Assembly: GCF_000786655.1 (NCBI RefSeq)
Contig: NZ_JROM01000058.1
Location: 104,909 to 168,908 of the forward strand
DNA from: Kocuria marina
GTDB lineage: Bacteria; Actinomycetota; Actinomycetes; Actinomycetales; Micrococcaceae
Reading direction: 5' to 3'
DNA length: 64,000 nucleotides
The notes under the pieces were generated by a model. The model saw only the letters and a list, made by a program, of their open reading frames with translations. It did not search any database and was not told the origin of the DNA. Positions 33,284 to 42,026 of the stretch are shown here, piece by piece. The position numbers were made by a program, and so were the translations under genes. Each line of letters opens with the position of its first letter. The first letter of the stretch is position 1.

Positions 33284-34453
33284 TCAATCGGATTCTGCGC
33301 TCGACATGCTGCGGCGCAGGAGGAACCCACTCAGTAGGAGCAGAGCGCACACGGCGAGTAGCAGGGTGACCAGGAAACCCACGCTGCCACTGCCGTGGAA
33401 GAACACGCTGGAGAGCAGGAACCCGCCGGCACTGATGGTGAGGCTGACCTGGAACAGCCAGGCCCAGGCGTCACTGACCGGGATGTCCTCGTTGCTCGCC
33501 AGGATCTCGGCATAGACGTTGCGCACACTGCTGTTCACCAGCGAGTACCCGAGACCGCACAGCATGAATCCGAGCAACGCGAGACCGGAGTGCGGGTTGA
33601 AGAGCCACACGAATGTGCCGAGGACCAGCACCACCACGGTTCGTGAGTCCTTCGTGGACTTGTTGAAGAACGTCGCGGCAGCGAACACCAGGACCCCGCC
33701 CATCCCGTACAGGGAGATGTACATCCCGACCTGGGACGGTGACAGTCCCTGCACGTCGACGAGCACGGGCATCTCCAAGGAGTCGATGAGCACGCCGTAG
33801 ACCACGAAGATCACCCACAGGCCGATCAATGGCTTCGCTCTCGGTGCACCAGCCAGGGCGTGGGGTGGCCGCAGGAAGGTCGCACCCCGGGACGTGGAAC
33901 CTGTAGAGTTGCGCGACACGGTGCCGATCCAGGGGACCAGGGCCATGGCGCACACGAGGCACGCGAACTGGACCAGGAGCACGGACTCGAACGAGTACAG
34001 ACCCAGGACGATGCCACCCGCCGCGGGTCCCAGGACGATGGCCAGGCTGGACCCGCTCGAGACCGCCGTGATCACTCCGCTCGTGCGATCAGCGGGTATC
34101 TTCCGGCCGATCAGATCCATGAGAGAGGATGCGGCCGCATTCTGGAAGACCGCCGACAGCGCCAACAGGAGCAACACCCACGCATTGTTCTCGCTCAGCG
34201 CGAAGACCCCGACCGCAAGGGCCGCCTGCGCCGCTACGCACGCGAACCAAATGACGCCCACTGGCCGGCCGGAAAGCATCGACAGCAACGGCCTGGCGAG
34301 GAGTGCCGGAGCCAGGGTCAGACAGAACAGGTACATCGTGACGAACGACGGCCCGACGCGCTGCTGGAACTCGATCATCGCGGATGTCAGCGTCAGCCAA
34401 CCTCCCAGTGCCGCAATCGTGGAACCGGCGATGACGCGCGCGGGCGCACTCAT
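33284..34453 (-). CDS. MFS transporter
   Basis: A 389-residue membrane protein with about 11-12 hydrophobic helices arranged in two halves, typical of the major facilitator superfamily. The loop between helices 2 and 3 has LLSMLSGRPVG (a degenerate form of the GxLaDrxGrr motif), a central cytoplasmic loop lies at about 190-215 (SRNSTGSTSRGA), and the C-terminal tail is short. Substrate and direction are unknown; drug or metabolite efflux is usual for this size. It is transcribed alone toward the response-regulator operon, with 202 bases between. It has no strong SD (TGGTGTGGG only). Confidence 0.78.
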   Translation of the reverse strand: MSAPARVIAGSTIAALGGWLTLTSAMIEFQQRVGPSFVTMYLFCLTLAPALLARPLLSMLSGRPVGVIWFACVAAQAALAVGVFALSENNAWVLLLLALSAVFQNAAASSLMDLIGRKIPADRTSGVITAVSSGSSLAIVLGPAAGGIVLGLYSFESVLLVQFACLVCAMALVPWIGTVSRNSTGSTSRGATFLRPPHALAGAPRAKPLIGLWVIFVVYGVLIDSLEMPVLVDVQGLSPSQVGMYISLYGMGGVLVFAAATFFNKSTKDSRTVVVLVLGTFVWLFNPHSGLALLGFMLCGLGYSLVNSSVRNVYAEILASNEDIPVSDAWAWLFQVSLTISAGGFLLSSVFFHGSGSVGFLVTLLLAVCALLLLSGFLLRRSMSSAESD

Positions 34454-34582
34454 CCCACACCACGATGCGCAACGGATGTCATAGCGGGAGTCCTATGTCG
34501 GCCCGGAATTGTTCAACGACAGCGTACCGAGGGGGGTGGGGTGGCCCGTCGCACCGGTGGTGGCGCTCGGGGACAGGTGTAC

Positions 34583-34621
34583 GACGACGGCGCACAGCCA
34601 CCTGGCCGCGCGCCGTCGTCG
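34583..34621. terminator. 39-base hairpin repeat, copy 1, at the left edge of the defence island
   Basis: A GACGACGGCGC... arm pairs with a ...GCGCCGTCGTC arm (13 positions, one A-C mismatch), with GCC/GGC pairing inside the loop. The whole 39-base element recurs at 60515-60553 in the same orientation with a single base change. Here it lies 11 bases past the stop of the giant helicase gene ending at 34633, so it can act as its terminator. Confidence 0.75.
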
Positions 34622-34632
34622 CTCACGCGACG

Positions 34633-37600
34633 TCAGGAGTTGAGGCGATACCGGTCCCCGTCACGCAACAACTCTCCTGAACGTAGGAGTCGAGTGACCG
34701 CCTGCTTGTAGGCGTCCGTAATCCGATTCCCGCGGCGCTTGTATCCGATGATTTCGTTGGTCCCCGAGACGACGTCATCCATGGACACGGGCTGCCCCGT
34801 ACGGTGGACGGCTAGGAGCACCGCATTCTCAATCTCCCGCGGTGGGATGTCCACGATCTGACGCGGTGCTCCGCCCTCTGCCTCGACACGCACCACCCTC
34901 CACATTGCTGGATCCATCTCGCGCGGCCAGTAGCAGGTTTCACCCGCGGAGCGGGTTGTGGGCATGTCCCGGGGGACGCATCGAAGAATCTCTTGTCGTC
35001 GAGCATTACTCGTCTTCCCGAGTCCGAACCGCCCCGCAACGTTGGATGCCAGGACGTGCCCGAGCACAGGCCCTTCTACCTCGATGACATCCACCAGTTG
35101 TTCGGCCACCCGTCGCCGGTTACTACCGGTGGCCAGCGCATCCAACACGCTCAATTCACCCACCGTGGGCTGATCCGCAGAACGGAATGGCTCGACGACG
35201 ATCGGCGCGGAGTGATCCGCCAACGGACCGTTGAGTTCTTCGACGGCAGCCGCGAGGTCAGTATCGCGCGCGCCGCGAACTACCGGTGCCACGGATGACA
35301 TCACCCTCTCGTAGTGCTCCTCGGCTGCAGGCGCCTCTTCTGCATAAGGCCATTCATCCCGATCCTCCGGCTCTGATTTGGCCTCCGGTGCCGGTTCGGG
35401 CGCCAGATCCGGTTCGGATTCCGGGGCCGGCTGGGGAACGTACTCGGGTTCAGGGGCCACGAGACTCTCTTGGGCGTCCGCCGGCTCCTCGTCGTGCTTC
35501 TCGTCCGCCGCCTCCATACGGTCTCGGACGGCTTGGATGGCCTGCTCGCGATCCTGCCACCAACTGGGCAGCCAGACCTGGATGACATCCGCCCATCCCA
35601 TCCGCGTGAGCACCTGGGCAGGCACGGCATCCCTGTCCGAAACCGTGGACCGCCGAGCCCATGCGGGGCCGTCGAGCATGAGGGCGAACCACCGGGTGGT
35701 GTTCGGGGGACGGACCGCCAGGTCCACCTGAAACTTGGACATCCCGAACTCTTCACGCACCTCGAACCCGTGTTCCCGGAACGCTGCCGCAACGTCCTGG
35801 CGGTGCAACTCACGTGTCCGGGTCCCTGCGTCGCCCCCGGGGATTCCGCTGTTCTCGCGAGCGAACATCAAGTATTCCCGCAGGTGTTTCATGCCCTCGG
35901 AACCGGTACGTTGCAGATCGATGTGCTCCGGATCGAATGAACTGTAGATCACCACCTCGCGCCGCGCGCGGGTGATGGCCACGTTCAGCCGGCGATGCCC
36001 ACCCTGGGCGGACAACGGGCCGAACTGCAGGCGCAGCTTCTTGGTCTCCGGATCGGGTGAGAAGGCAAGCGAGAACAGAATGACGTCCCGCTCATCCCCC
36101 TGCATGTTCTCCAGATTCTTGACGATGAGCGCGTCTTCATCCTTGGCCAAGGCCTCCCGGACGGCTGGGTCGTCCATGTCCTCGAGAAGGTCCTGGATGA
36201 GTGTCTGCTGCTGCTTGTTGAAGGTCACCACACCGATCGAGGTGTCCGGGTCGGTCTCGAGACGGCGGACCACGTCCGCGACGATCAGCTGCGCCTCCAC
36301 CTGGTTCGTACGAGTGGCCTGCCGACCACCTCCGTCGAAGTGGCCGTCCACCCGCTTGAGCGCGATGCCGAACCCGGGCCGTTCGATCGGGGGCGCCGGG
36401 AAGGTCGACAACTCACCCTGGTAGTAACGGCGATTCGAATACGCAATGAGGGACTCGTCCTGGCTGCGGTAGTGCCACGTGAGCATCTTGCGGTCCAGGT
36501 TCGCACTGACTGCTTCGGACAGGATCGATTCCTGATCGCTGGCCACCACCGCATCCTGGGCCTCACCGCCGTCGTCGTCCGAGGAACCGGACGCGAACAT
36601 GGATGACGGGGGCATCTGTTGCGAATCGCCCACCACCACCGCGGACTTGGCGCGCCCCAGGGATCCGATGGCATCCGCCACCTTGATCTGCGATGCCTCA
36701 TCGAAGATGACCAGGTCGAACTCGATGGCACCGACGGGCAAGTTCTTGGCCACGCTCGAGGGGCTCATCAACATGCACGGCGTCACGTCGAGGACGGCAT
36801 CACCCGACGATGAGATGAGCTGACGAATGGTGCCTCCGCGTTTCCTGTCCAGTTCACGGCGGAGCTGCGACTGGGCTGAGGTGGGCCGGTCCTTGTCGAG
36901 CCCTCGCTGCCGCAGGAGTCTTGAGGGCAGTTCCGTGCGAAGACCCACGCGCACACGGTTACTCAGTGACTTGTACTCCTCGACCCTCTGCGAGCGATCG
37001 TTCGGATCGAATTGCAGCAGGTCGGTGTCATCCATCCGATCCGCCAACTGCTCACGCGCGATTCGCAAACGAAGCCGTGCCGCGAGATCCTCCACGCCGA
37101 TACGACCCTGGGACAGCGCATCCGTTAGATCGTGAAGACCGCTGGCTTCCAGCTCTCGGAGGGCGGCAAGCGCCCGTTGGTACCGGCGCAATCCGGCACT
37201 ACGATCCCGTTCCGCTTGCTCGCGCCATTCGTTCGCATTGCGGTCGATGGCGGTCAGCAGATCGTCATCGCCGCGCCAGACGGAAAGCGATTCGGAGTCG
37301 GCGTCGAGCGCTTCGATCATGGAATTCCAGGACCGCAGGTAGGCGGCCATGTCGACAGGATCGCCCCCCCGCTCGAAGAGATCGAGATCCTGATCCGTGA
37401 ACAGGTCCCGGACCTGCTGCACACCCCGGGAGCGCTGCAGGACTTCTTCCGGCACACCCACCTGCCGGGGGTCACGAATGGTCCACGTCACCCGCTGGGG
37501 CAGTAGTCGCTGCGCATCCATGTCGATTTTCTGGGCGCGCTCCTGCACCCAACTCAACTGGTTGAGGAATCCCCGGGGATCCTCGACACGGTTCAGGGCG

Positions 37601-40600
37601 AACGGTACGACCAGCCCTTCGACGTGCTGTTGGAGATCCGCCAGCAGCCGTTTCTTGCCGAAGAGTTTTTTCTCCGCTTCTCGTATCCTGCTCTGGAGAT
37701 CAGCCGTGTCCACGCCCCACGCATGAGGGCGCAGCGCCGCCGCGAAGTCACCCAGTTCGGTGGCAAATTGTCGAATGTCCGCCAGGAGCAGTTCCATCTG
37801 GGCGCTCCAGTCCGGAACCCGATCGGTCACTTCACGATAATCCGCGAGCGGCATGTGGCGTCCGGCTCTGACCTGGTCGAGCCAATCGGTGAGCGTCGTC
37901 CACGACTCGGGGTCGGGGTAGCGCCGGAAGAGCTCCTTACCCTGGTCCGTCAACCGGTCGTGCTGGGCCAGGAATTCTCGAACGACATACATGACCCCGG
38001 GACCGGTCGTTTCGGTGTCCGCGGCGTCTGCTTCCGGCCCGGCGATCCGCCACGGGTCCTCCACGAACCGGTGGGTACCCAGTGTTTTGAGCGCCTTTTC
38101 GGCCCGGCCCGCAATGGCGGAGATCCGGTCCGCCTCGGCCGCGTCCCGGATAATGCGGGGCGGAATGGGCACCCCGTCCAAATCGGACCCGCGATCCGCC
38201 TGTCCCCGGTAATGGGCCAGACCCAGATAATTCTGGTGGGCCTGCCACACGGACAGCGCAGCGATGGAACCGCCGTGCAGTCTCTCGGGGTAGGCGGCCA
38301 GGGACTCGATGGAACGGCGGAAGTCCTGTTTGAGTGCCCCGAATGATGCACTGTTGCCCATCGGTTCGGCTTCCCAGGATTCGAGGAGCTGTCGACGGAC
38401 ATCTGCCACGGACTGTTTACGACCGTGCAGCTGGAGTGTGAGCGGGGCAAGACCCACGCGCTCGAGCCGCGTCCGCACCACCTCGAGGGCGGCTTGCTTC
38501 TCCGCGACGAAGAGGACCTTCTTCCCCTTGTCCAGGCTGTCGGCGATCATGTTCGTGATGGTCTGCGACTTCCCGGTACCGGGAGGGCCCTCCAGAACGA
38601 AGGTCTTCCCCGCACTGGCCCACGCAATGGCTTCGAGCTGTGAACCATCTACGGGCACGGGAAGCACCGCATCGGCTTCCAGCAGCTCCGTGATCTCGGG
38701 AGCCGCCACCGGGTCCTCGAAGTTCTCCACGGGCGTTTCCACCAGGTGTTGCACCACGGGATTGTGCAGGAATTCCTGCCAGTGCTCCCCAAGGTCCCGC
38801 CACATCTCCACTGTCGCGAACTGCAGGATGGCCAGGCGGACATCCGGCTGCACGTGGAACGAGACCTTCTTCAACGCGAGTGCTGAGCGGATCTCGCGCA
38901 GCACCCGGGGGACATCGATCCCGTGATCATCCTCCGGAGGCTCTTCCAGTACCGGGATGCTGAGATTGAATTCCGCGCGGAGCTTCTCGATGAGGCACCA
39001 ATTGGGCTCGGCCTTGGCACCCTCGTCAATGGACAATCTGAATTTCTGCTTCTTACCACCCTCCAGGCGGACGGGGAGAAGGAAGAGCGGAGCGAGAGCA
39101 TCTTGACCCGTTGACGTTTTCCAGGACAGCGCCCCCAGGGTGACGAACAAGCTGTTCGCCCCCGATTCGTCGAGGCCCAGCCGTGCATCCCGCCGCAGTT
39201 TGTCCATCCGGGCGGGGTAGCTCGATACCGAAACACCGGCGTACAAGGTTTTTTCCGAGAGCAGGATACGGTCCAGGGAGTCGTCCCCGAGATCACGGGC
39301 AGAGTGATGGCCCGCCGCCACTTCCAACTCCGCAATGTCGTCCTGCGCACGAAGGGTCAGCTTCTGACCGGCCGCGAGCATGTCCTCGAACTGCGCAAGA
39401 GAACGTTCCGCGACCGCCAAGGACATGGCCCGGCTGGGCAATTTGAGCAGCGGGTTGCGAAGGGACAGATCCAGGAGGGAATGCCGCCACGCACGAATTC
39501 TGGGCGGGAAGTTCTTCTCCTCCGATTCGCGGTACGACCCCGGTTCCTCGGCCCGCTCCGGAACGGTCAGCGGGATGGGTGTGGGTGCCGGACGATCCTG
39601 GACCACCTCCACCACGTCCCCCACGTTGTTCGTGCGGAACCGGGGTAGCGGCTTCATCCGACGGTGAGCAGCGGCGATGTCCAGTACGTAGTAGATCTCG
39701 CCGTCGAAGTGCTTTTCGGTGGCCTTGACAGCGTCATCGAAAGAGGTGGCCGCGGACCCCGTGACCATCGTCATCTCCACGGGCACCAGGAGCGAACTGC
39801 GGACCACGTTCTCGATCAACCCGCGTTCGGTCAGAGCGAGTTCCGACAATTGATAGTCCTCGACGAAGAAGCCCGCGAATGCGTGGCCCGGGACTCGAAC
39901 GATGACCGGATTCAGCCCCGCTTGCTCGAGGGCCGCGGCATAAAGGACGCTGAGGTCCAGACAGGTTCCCATCCGGTCCTCCATCACCTCCTCGACCCTG
40001 CGGATCTTCTGCCCCGTCTCCTCGAAGGACGCCGGCGGATTCACGTAGGTGAGGTCGAGTTCGTGAATGGCGCGATACACCGCCGCCGCAATGGACCGCG
40101 CGCGCTCGGAACCCGTCTGATAGCCCTCGAGCGAGGAGGACCCGGTCGTTTCCTGGAGGATCTCGCTGGCCCGCTGCAGAACGGGAACGAGCGCCTTGCT
40201 GTTCGGGGTGACGAATGCGGCCAGCAATTCCGGAATCGACTGCGCATACCATTCGTTGCGCGCCAGCAGTTTGACGGCATGGGTCTGGGTTTCGCGCTGG
40301 CCGTCGATCACCGCGTTGATGCGCAAGGTGGTTTGGGTCGACTCGTCGATGTCGGCGAACTGACGCGCAGGAATATGCCATGCGAGGTCCGCTCCGGCCT
40401 GTTCCTGCAATCCGTAGTCGCGATGTTCCTTCACCGGCGGCATCGTGATCGCTTCAATGCGCAGGGGATCCGCGGACACGGGATGGGAGTCATCCCCGAG
40501 GGACACCACGATCTCCTCCACTCGATGACTGTTCTCGCCGTCGGTGTGACCGACCAAGACCTGGACGATCGGGCTGACGTTGTTGTGGACCAGCGCGAAA

Positions 40601-41481
40601 TTGAGCGCCTCGCGATAGCGGACCTCCACCCTCACGGGACCGCTGGTGAAATGCGCGGTGCGGCAGCCCGGCTGAGAATCCCGGTAATAAATGAGATTCT
40701 CGAGCAATTCCTCGTCCGGAGTCCGGGTGCCCGGCTCTCCAGCATCCTGGTCACCCCGCTCGGTGTCCGTCGGACGGTCGTCGGACGAATCCGTGTCCTG
40801 TTCGATGGCGGGCGCTTCCTCATTCTGGATCTCCACACTCGGCGCCGGACTGTTCGGATCCAGAGCCTGGGTATCGACCTCGGGCGATGGCTCCGGGGCA
40901 GGGAAGGAGGCGGGGGAATTGGCGGGCGACGCCGCGGCGTCGGCTTGAGAGCCTTCGGGAGTGTCATCGGCGTCGGGCTCCTGCCCCGGCGCCTCGACCA
41001 CGTCCGCCGGCCGGGCCGACGCGGGTTCCAAGCCCCGAAACAGTTCGGCGTACTCGAAGGTCTCACCGTCGGCCAACTCCGAGATCCGCCGGGATGCTTT
41101 CTCGGCACCCACGACGTCGAGAAGCAGTTCCATGGCTTCCAGACCCTCGACCACGGTGTTGGAGGACATATTCGTGGTGGCCGAATTCGCCAGGTGGAGT
41201 ACGCGCAGCGCCTCGCTGGCCCAGCCGATGTCGGTTCTGGAGAACGTTCCGTTGAACTGCTCCGGGTGGAAGATGATCGTCTTGAGGATCACTCGGGGAT
41301 CATCGAGCGCATATTCCGCATCATGTCGTCCGAGTCGCTGCAGGTCGGAGCGGGAAATCAATTCGACCCACGATTCCGGATCACCCGGGACGGGGGCATG
41401 ATCTTCCACGAACGGACGCAGGACGTGGGCAAGGACCGCTCCGGCCTGGAGGGCTGTTTCATAGGTGCGAGAAGCGCGCAT
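34633..41481 (-). CDS. Giant transglutaminase-like/DUF4011/SF1 helicase/nuclease protein
   Basis: A 2282-residue protein with several recognisable parts. Residues 1-135 are helical and HEPN(Swt1)-like. An acidic linker covers about 170-270. A transglutaminase-like core has Cys507 in GTCLDLSVLYAA and His533 in PGHAFAGFF. DUF4011 starts near 660 (WRHSLLDLSLRNPLLKL). A UPF1/Dna2-like SF1 helicase has Walker A GPPGTGKSQTI at about 965, Walker B FDEASQI at about 1593, GDSQQMPP and NVAITRARREVVI. A Vsr/MTES_1575-like nuclease domain is at about 1890-1990 (FQVDLAV ... ALMLDGPAW). A winged C-terminal DUF3320-like domain contains RIVDIPPREIENAVL. Related multi-domain helicases are found in defence islands; the exact mechanism is unknown. 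It follows the Mrr remnant by 52 bases, on the same strand as the helicase operon. The start has a poor SD. Confidence 0.85.
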   Translation of the reverse strand: MRASRTYETALQAGAVLAHVLRPFVEDHAPVPGDPESWVELISRSDLQRLGRHDAEYALDDPRVILKTIIFHPEQFNGTFSRTDIGWASEALRVLHLANSATTNMSSNTVVEGLEAMELLLDVVGAEKASRRISELADGETFEYAELFRGLEPASARPADVVEAPGQEPDADDTPEGSQADAAASPANSPASFPAPEPSPEVDTQALDPNSPAPSVEIQNEEAPAIEQDTDSSDDRPTDTERGDQDAGEPGTRTPDEELLENLIYYRDSQPGCRTAHFTSGPVRVEVRYREALNFALVHNNVSPIVQVLVGHTDGENSHRVEEIVVSLGDDSHPVSADPLRIEAITMPPVKEHRDYGLQEQAGADLAWHIPARQFADIDESTQTTLRINAVIDGQRETQTHAVKLLARNEWYAQSIPELLAAFVTPNSKALVPVLQRASEILQETTGSSSLEGYQTGSERARSIAAAVYRAIHELDLTYVNPPASFEETGQKIRRVEEVMEDRMGTCLDLSVLYAAALEQAGLNPVIVRVPGHAFAGFFVEDYQLSELALTERGLIENVVRSSLLVPVEMTMVTGSAATSFDDAVKATEKHFDGEIYYVLDIAAAHRRMKPLPRFRTNNVGDVVEVVQDRPAPTPIPLTVPERAEEPGSYRESEEKNFPPRIRAWRHSLLDLSLRNPLLKLPSRAMSLAVAERSLAQFEDMLAAGQKLTLRAQDDIAELEVAAGHHSARDLGDDSLDRILLSEKTLYAGVSVSSYPARMDKLRRDARLGLDESGANSLFVTLGALSWKTSTGQDALAPLFLLPVRLEGGKKQKFRLSIDEGAKAEPNWCLIEKLRAEFNLSIPVLEEPPEDDHGIDVPRVLREIRSALALKKVSFHVQPDVRLAILQFATVEMWRDLGEHWQEFLHNPVVQHLVETPVENFEDPVAAPEITELLEADAVLPVPVDGSQLEAIAWASAGKTFVLEGPPGTGKSQTITNMIADSLDKGKKVLFVAEKQAALEVVRTRLERVGLAPLTLQLHGRKQSVADVRRQLLESWEAEPMGNSASFGALKQDFRRSIESLAAYPERLHGGSIAALSVWQAHQNYLGLAHYRGQADRGSDLDGVPIPPRIIRDAAEADRISAIAGRAEKALKTLGTHRFVEDPWRIAGPEADAADTETTGPGVMYVVREFLAQHDRLTDQGKELFRRYPDPESWTTLTDWLDQVRAGRHMPLADYREVTDRVPDWSAQMELLLADIRQFATELGDFAAALRPHAWGVDTADLQSRIREAEKKLFGKKRLLADLQQHVEGLVVPFALNRVEDPRGFLNQLSWVQERAQKIDMDAQRLLPQRVTWTIRDPRQVGVPEEVLQRSRGVQQVRDLFTDQDLDLFERGGDPVDMAAYLRSWNSMIEALDADSESLSVWRGDDDLLTAIDRNANEWREQAERDRSAGLRRYQRALAALRELEASGLHDLTDALSQGRIGVEDLAARLRLRIAREQLADRMDDTDLLQFDPNDRSQRVEEYKSLSNRVRVGLRTELPSRLLRQRGLDKDRPTSAQSQLRRELDRKRGGTIRQLISSSGDAVLDVTPCMLMSPSSVAKNLPVGAIEFDLVIFDEASQIKVADAIGSLGRAKSAVVVGDSQQMPPSSMFASGSSDDDGGEAQDAVVASDQESILSEAVSANLDRKMLTWHYRSQDESLIAYSNRRYYQGELSTFPAPPIERPGFGIALKRVDGHFDGGGRQATRTNQVEAQLIVADVVRRLETDPDTSIGVVTFNKQQQTLIQDLLEDMDDPAVREALAKDEDALIVKNLENMQGDERDVILFSLAFSPDPETKKLRLQFGPLSAQGGHRRLNVAITRARREVVIYSSFDPEHIDLQRTGSEGMKHLREYLMFARENSGIPGGDAGTRTRELHRQDVAAAFREHGFEVREEFGMSKFQVDLAVRPPNTTRWFALMLDGPAWARRSTVSDRDAVPAQVLTRMGWADVIQVWLPSWWQDREQAIQAVRDRMEAADEKHDEEPADAQESLVAPEPEYVPQPAPESEPDLAPEPAPEAKSEPEDRDEWPYAEEAPAAEEHYERVMSSVAPVVRGARDTDLAAAVEELNGPLADHSAPIVVEPFRSADQPTVGELSVLDALATGSNRRRVAEQLVDVIEVEGPVLGHVLASNVAGRFGLGKTSNARRQEILRCVPRDMPTTRSAGETCYWPREMDPAMWRVVRVEAEGGAPRQIVDIPPREIENAVLLAVHRTGQPVSMDDVVSGTNEIIGYKRRGNRITDAYKQAVTRLLRSGELLRDGDRYRLNS

Positions 41482-41533
41482 TGGGGGGATCGCTTTCGAT
41501 GATTAAGTTGTTGAGTTTGAAACTGTCAGCAGT

Positions 41534-42026
41534 CTAGGAAATCTTTTCGTCCACTACATAGATCCTTTTGAGGGGGATTTTGAGGCGTGCCTGATACCCC
41601 ATGGCAGGGAGCAGATCTGCCACGAAGTACTCGAAATCTTCATGGGTCAGGTCCTCGAGCAGCGTCCGGGTGATGAAGTCATTGGTGTTCTCCTGGATCT
41701 GCTCCGCCGTGGGCAGGGAATCGCTCGCTTCTTCATCCCGCTCCGCTTCCGTGGGGGCGGCGTCCTGGACAGGGTCCGGTCCGCTCTGCCGGGGAAGATG
41801 ACGATGCTCCCTACCGCCATGTCGAATGCGAACCGGCGCACGGTCCGGCCCAGCTCGCCACGGCCCGGGGCTTGGCCCCGGGTAAGTCCGCGGCGAAGAA
41901 CTCCTTGATGCGATCCGAGTCATCGCCGATTATCGGGGGATCCGCGACTTCCCACCCGATCGAGAAGAATCCCCTGGGACAACAGTTCTTCGCTGAGTTC
42001 ATCGTTGTGGGTCCCCACATGGTCAT
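41534..42026 (-). pseudogene. Decayed Mrr-type restriction endonuclease
   Basis: Fragments of one protein occur in shifting frames. From ATG 42026 come TMWG, then (frame changed) HNDELSEELLSQG, then (back) FFSIGWEVADPPIIGDDSD up to about 41850, then (changed) TVRRFAFDMAVGSIVIFPGRADRT. A deletion follows, and then EEASDSLPTAEQIQENTNDF to FEYFVADLLPAMGYQARLK, after which the sequence is unrelated and stops at 41534. This is the N-terminal domain and the linker of Mrr_cat proteins, as I know them; the catalytic core after MGYQAR (normally a D-QxK type) is missing. The ATG still overlaps the stop of the preceding helicase gene (ATGA), so an intact nuclease was once part of this operon. Confidence 0.75.

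Noticed and set aside
39664..41502. A 612-codon plus-strand frame
   Set aside because: Antisense shadow of the giant SF1 helicase gene; low-complexity Arg/Gly/Val composition, no family motif.
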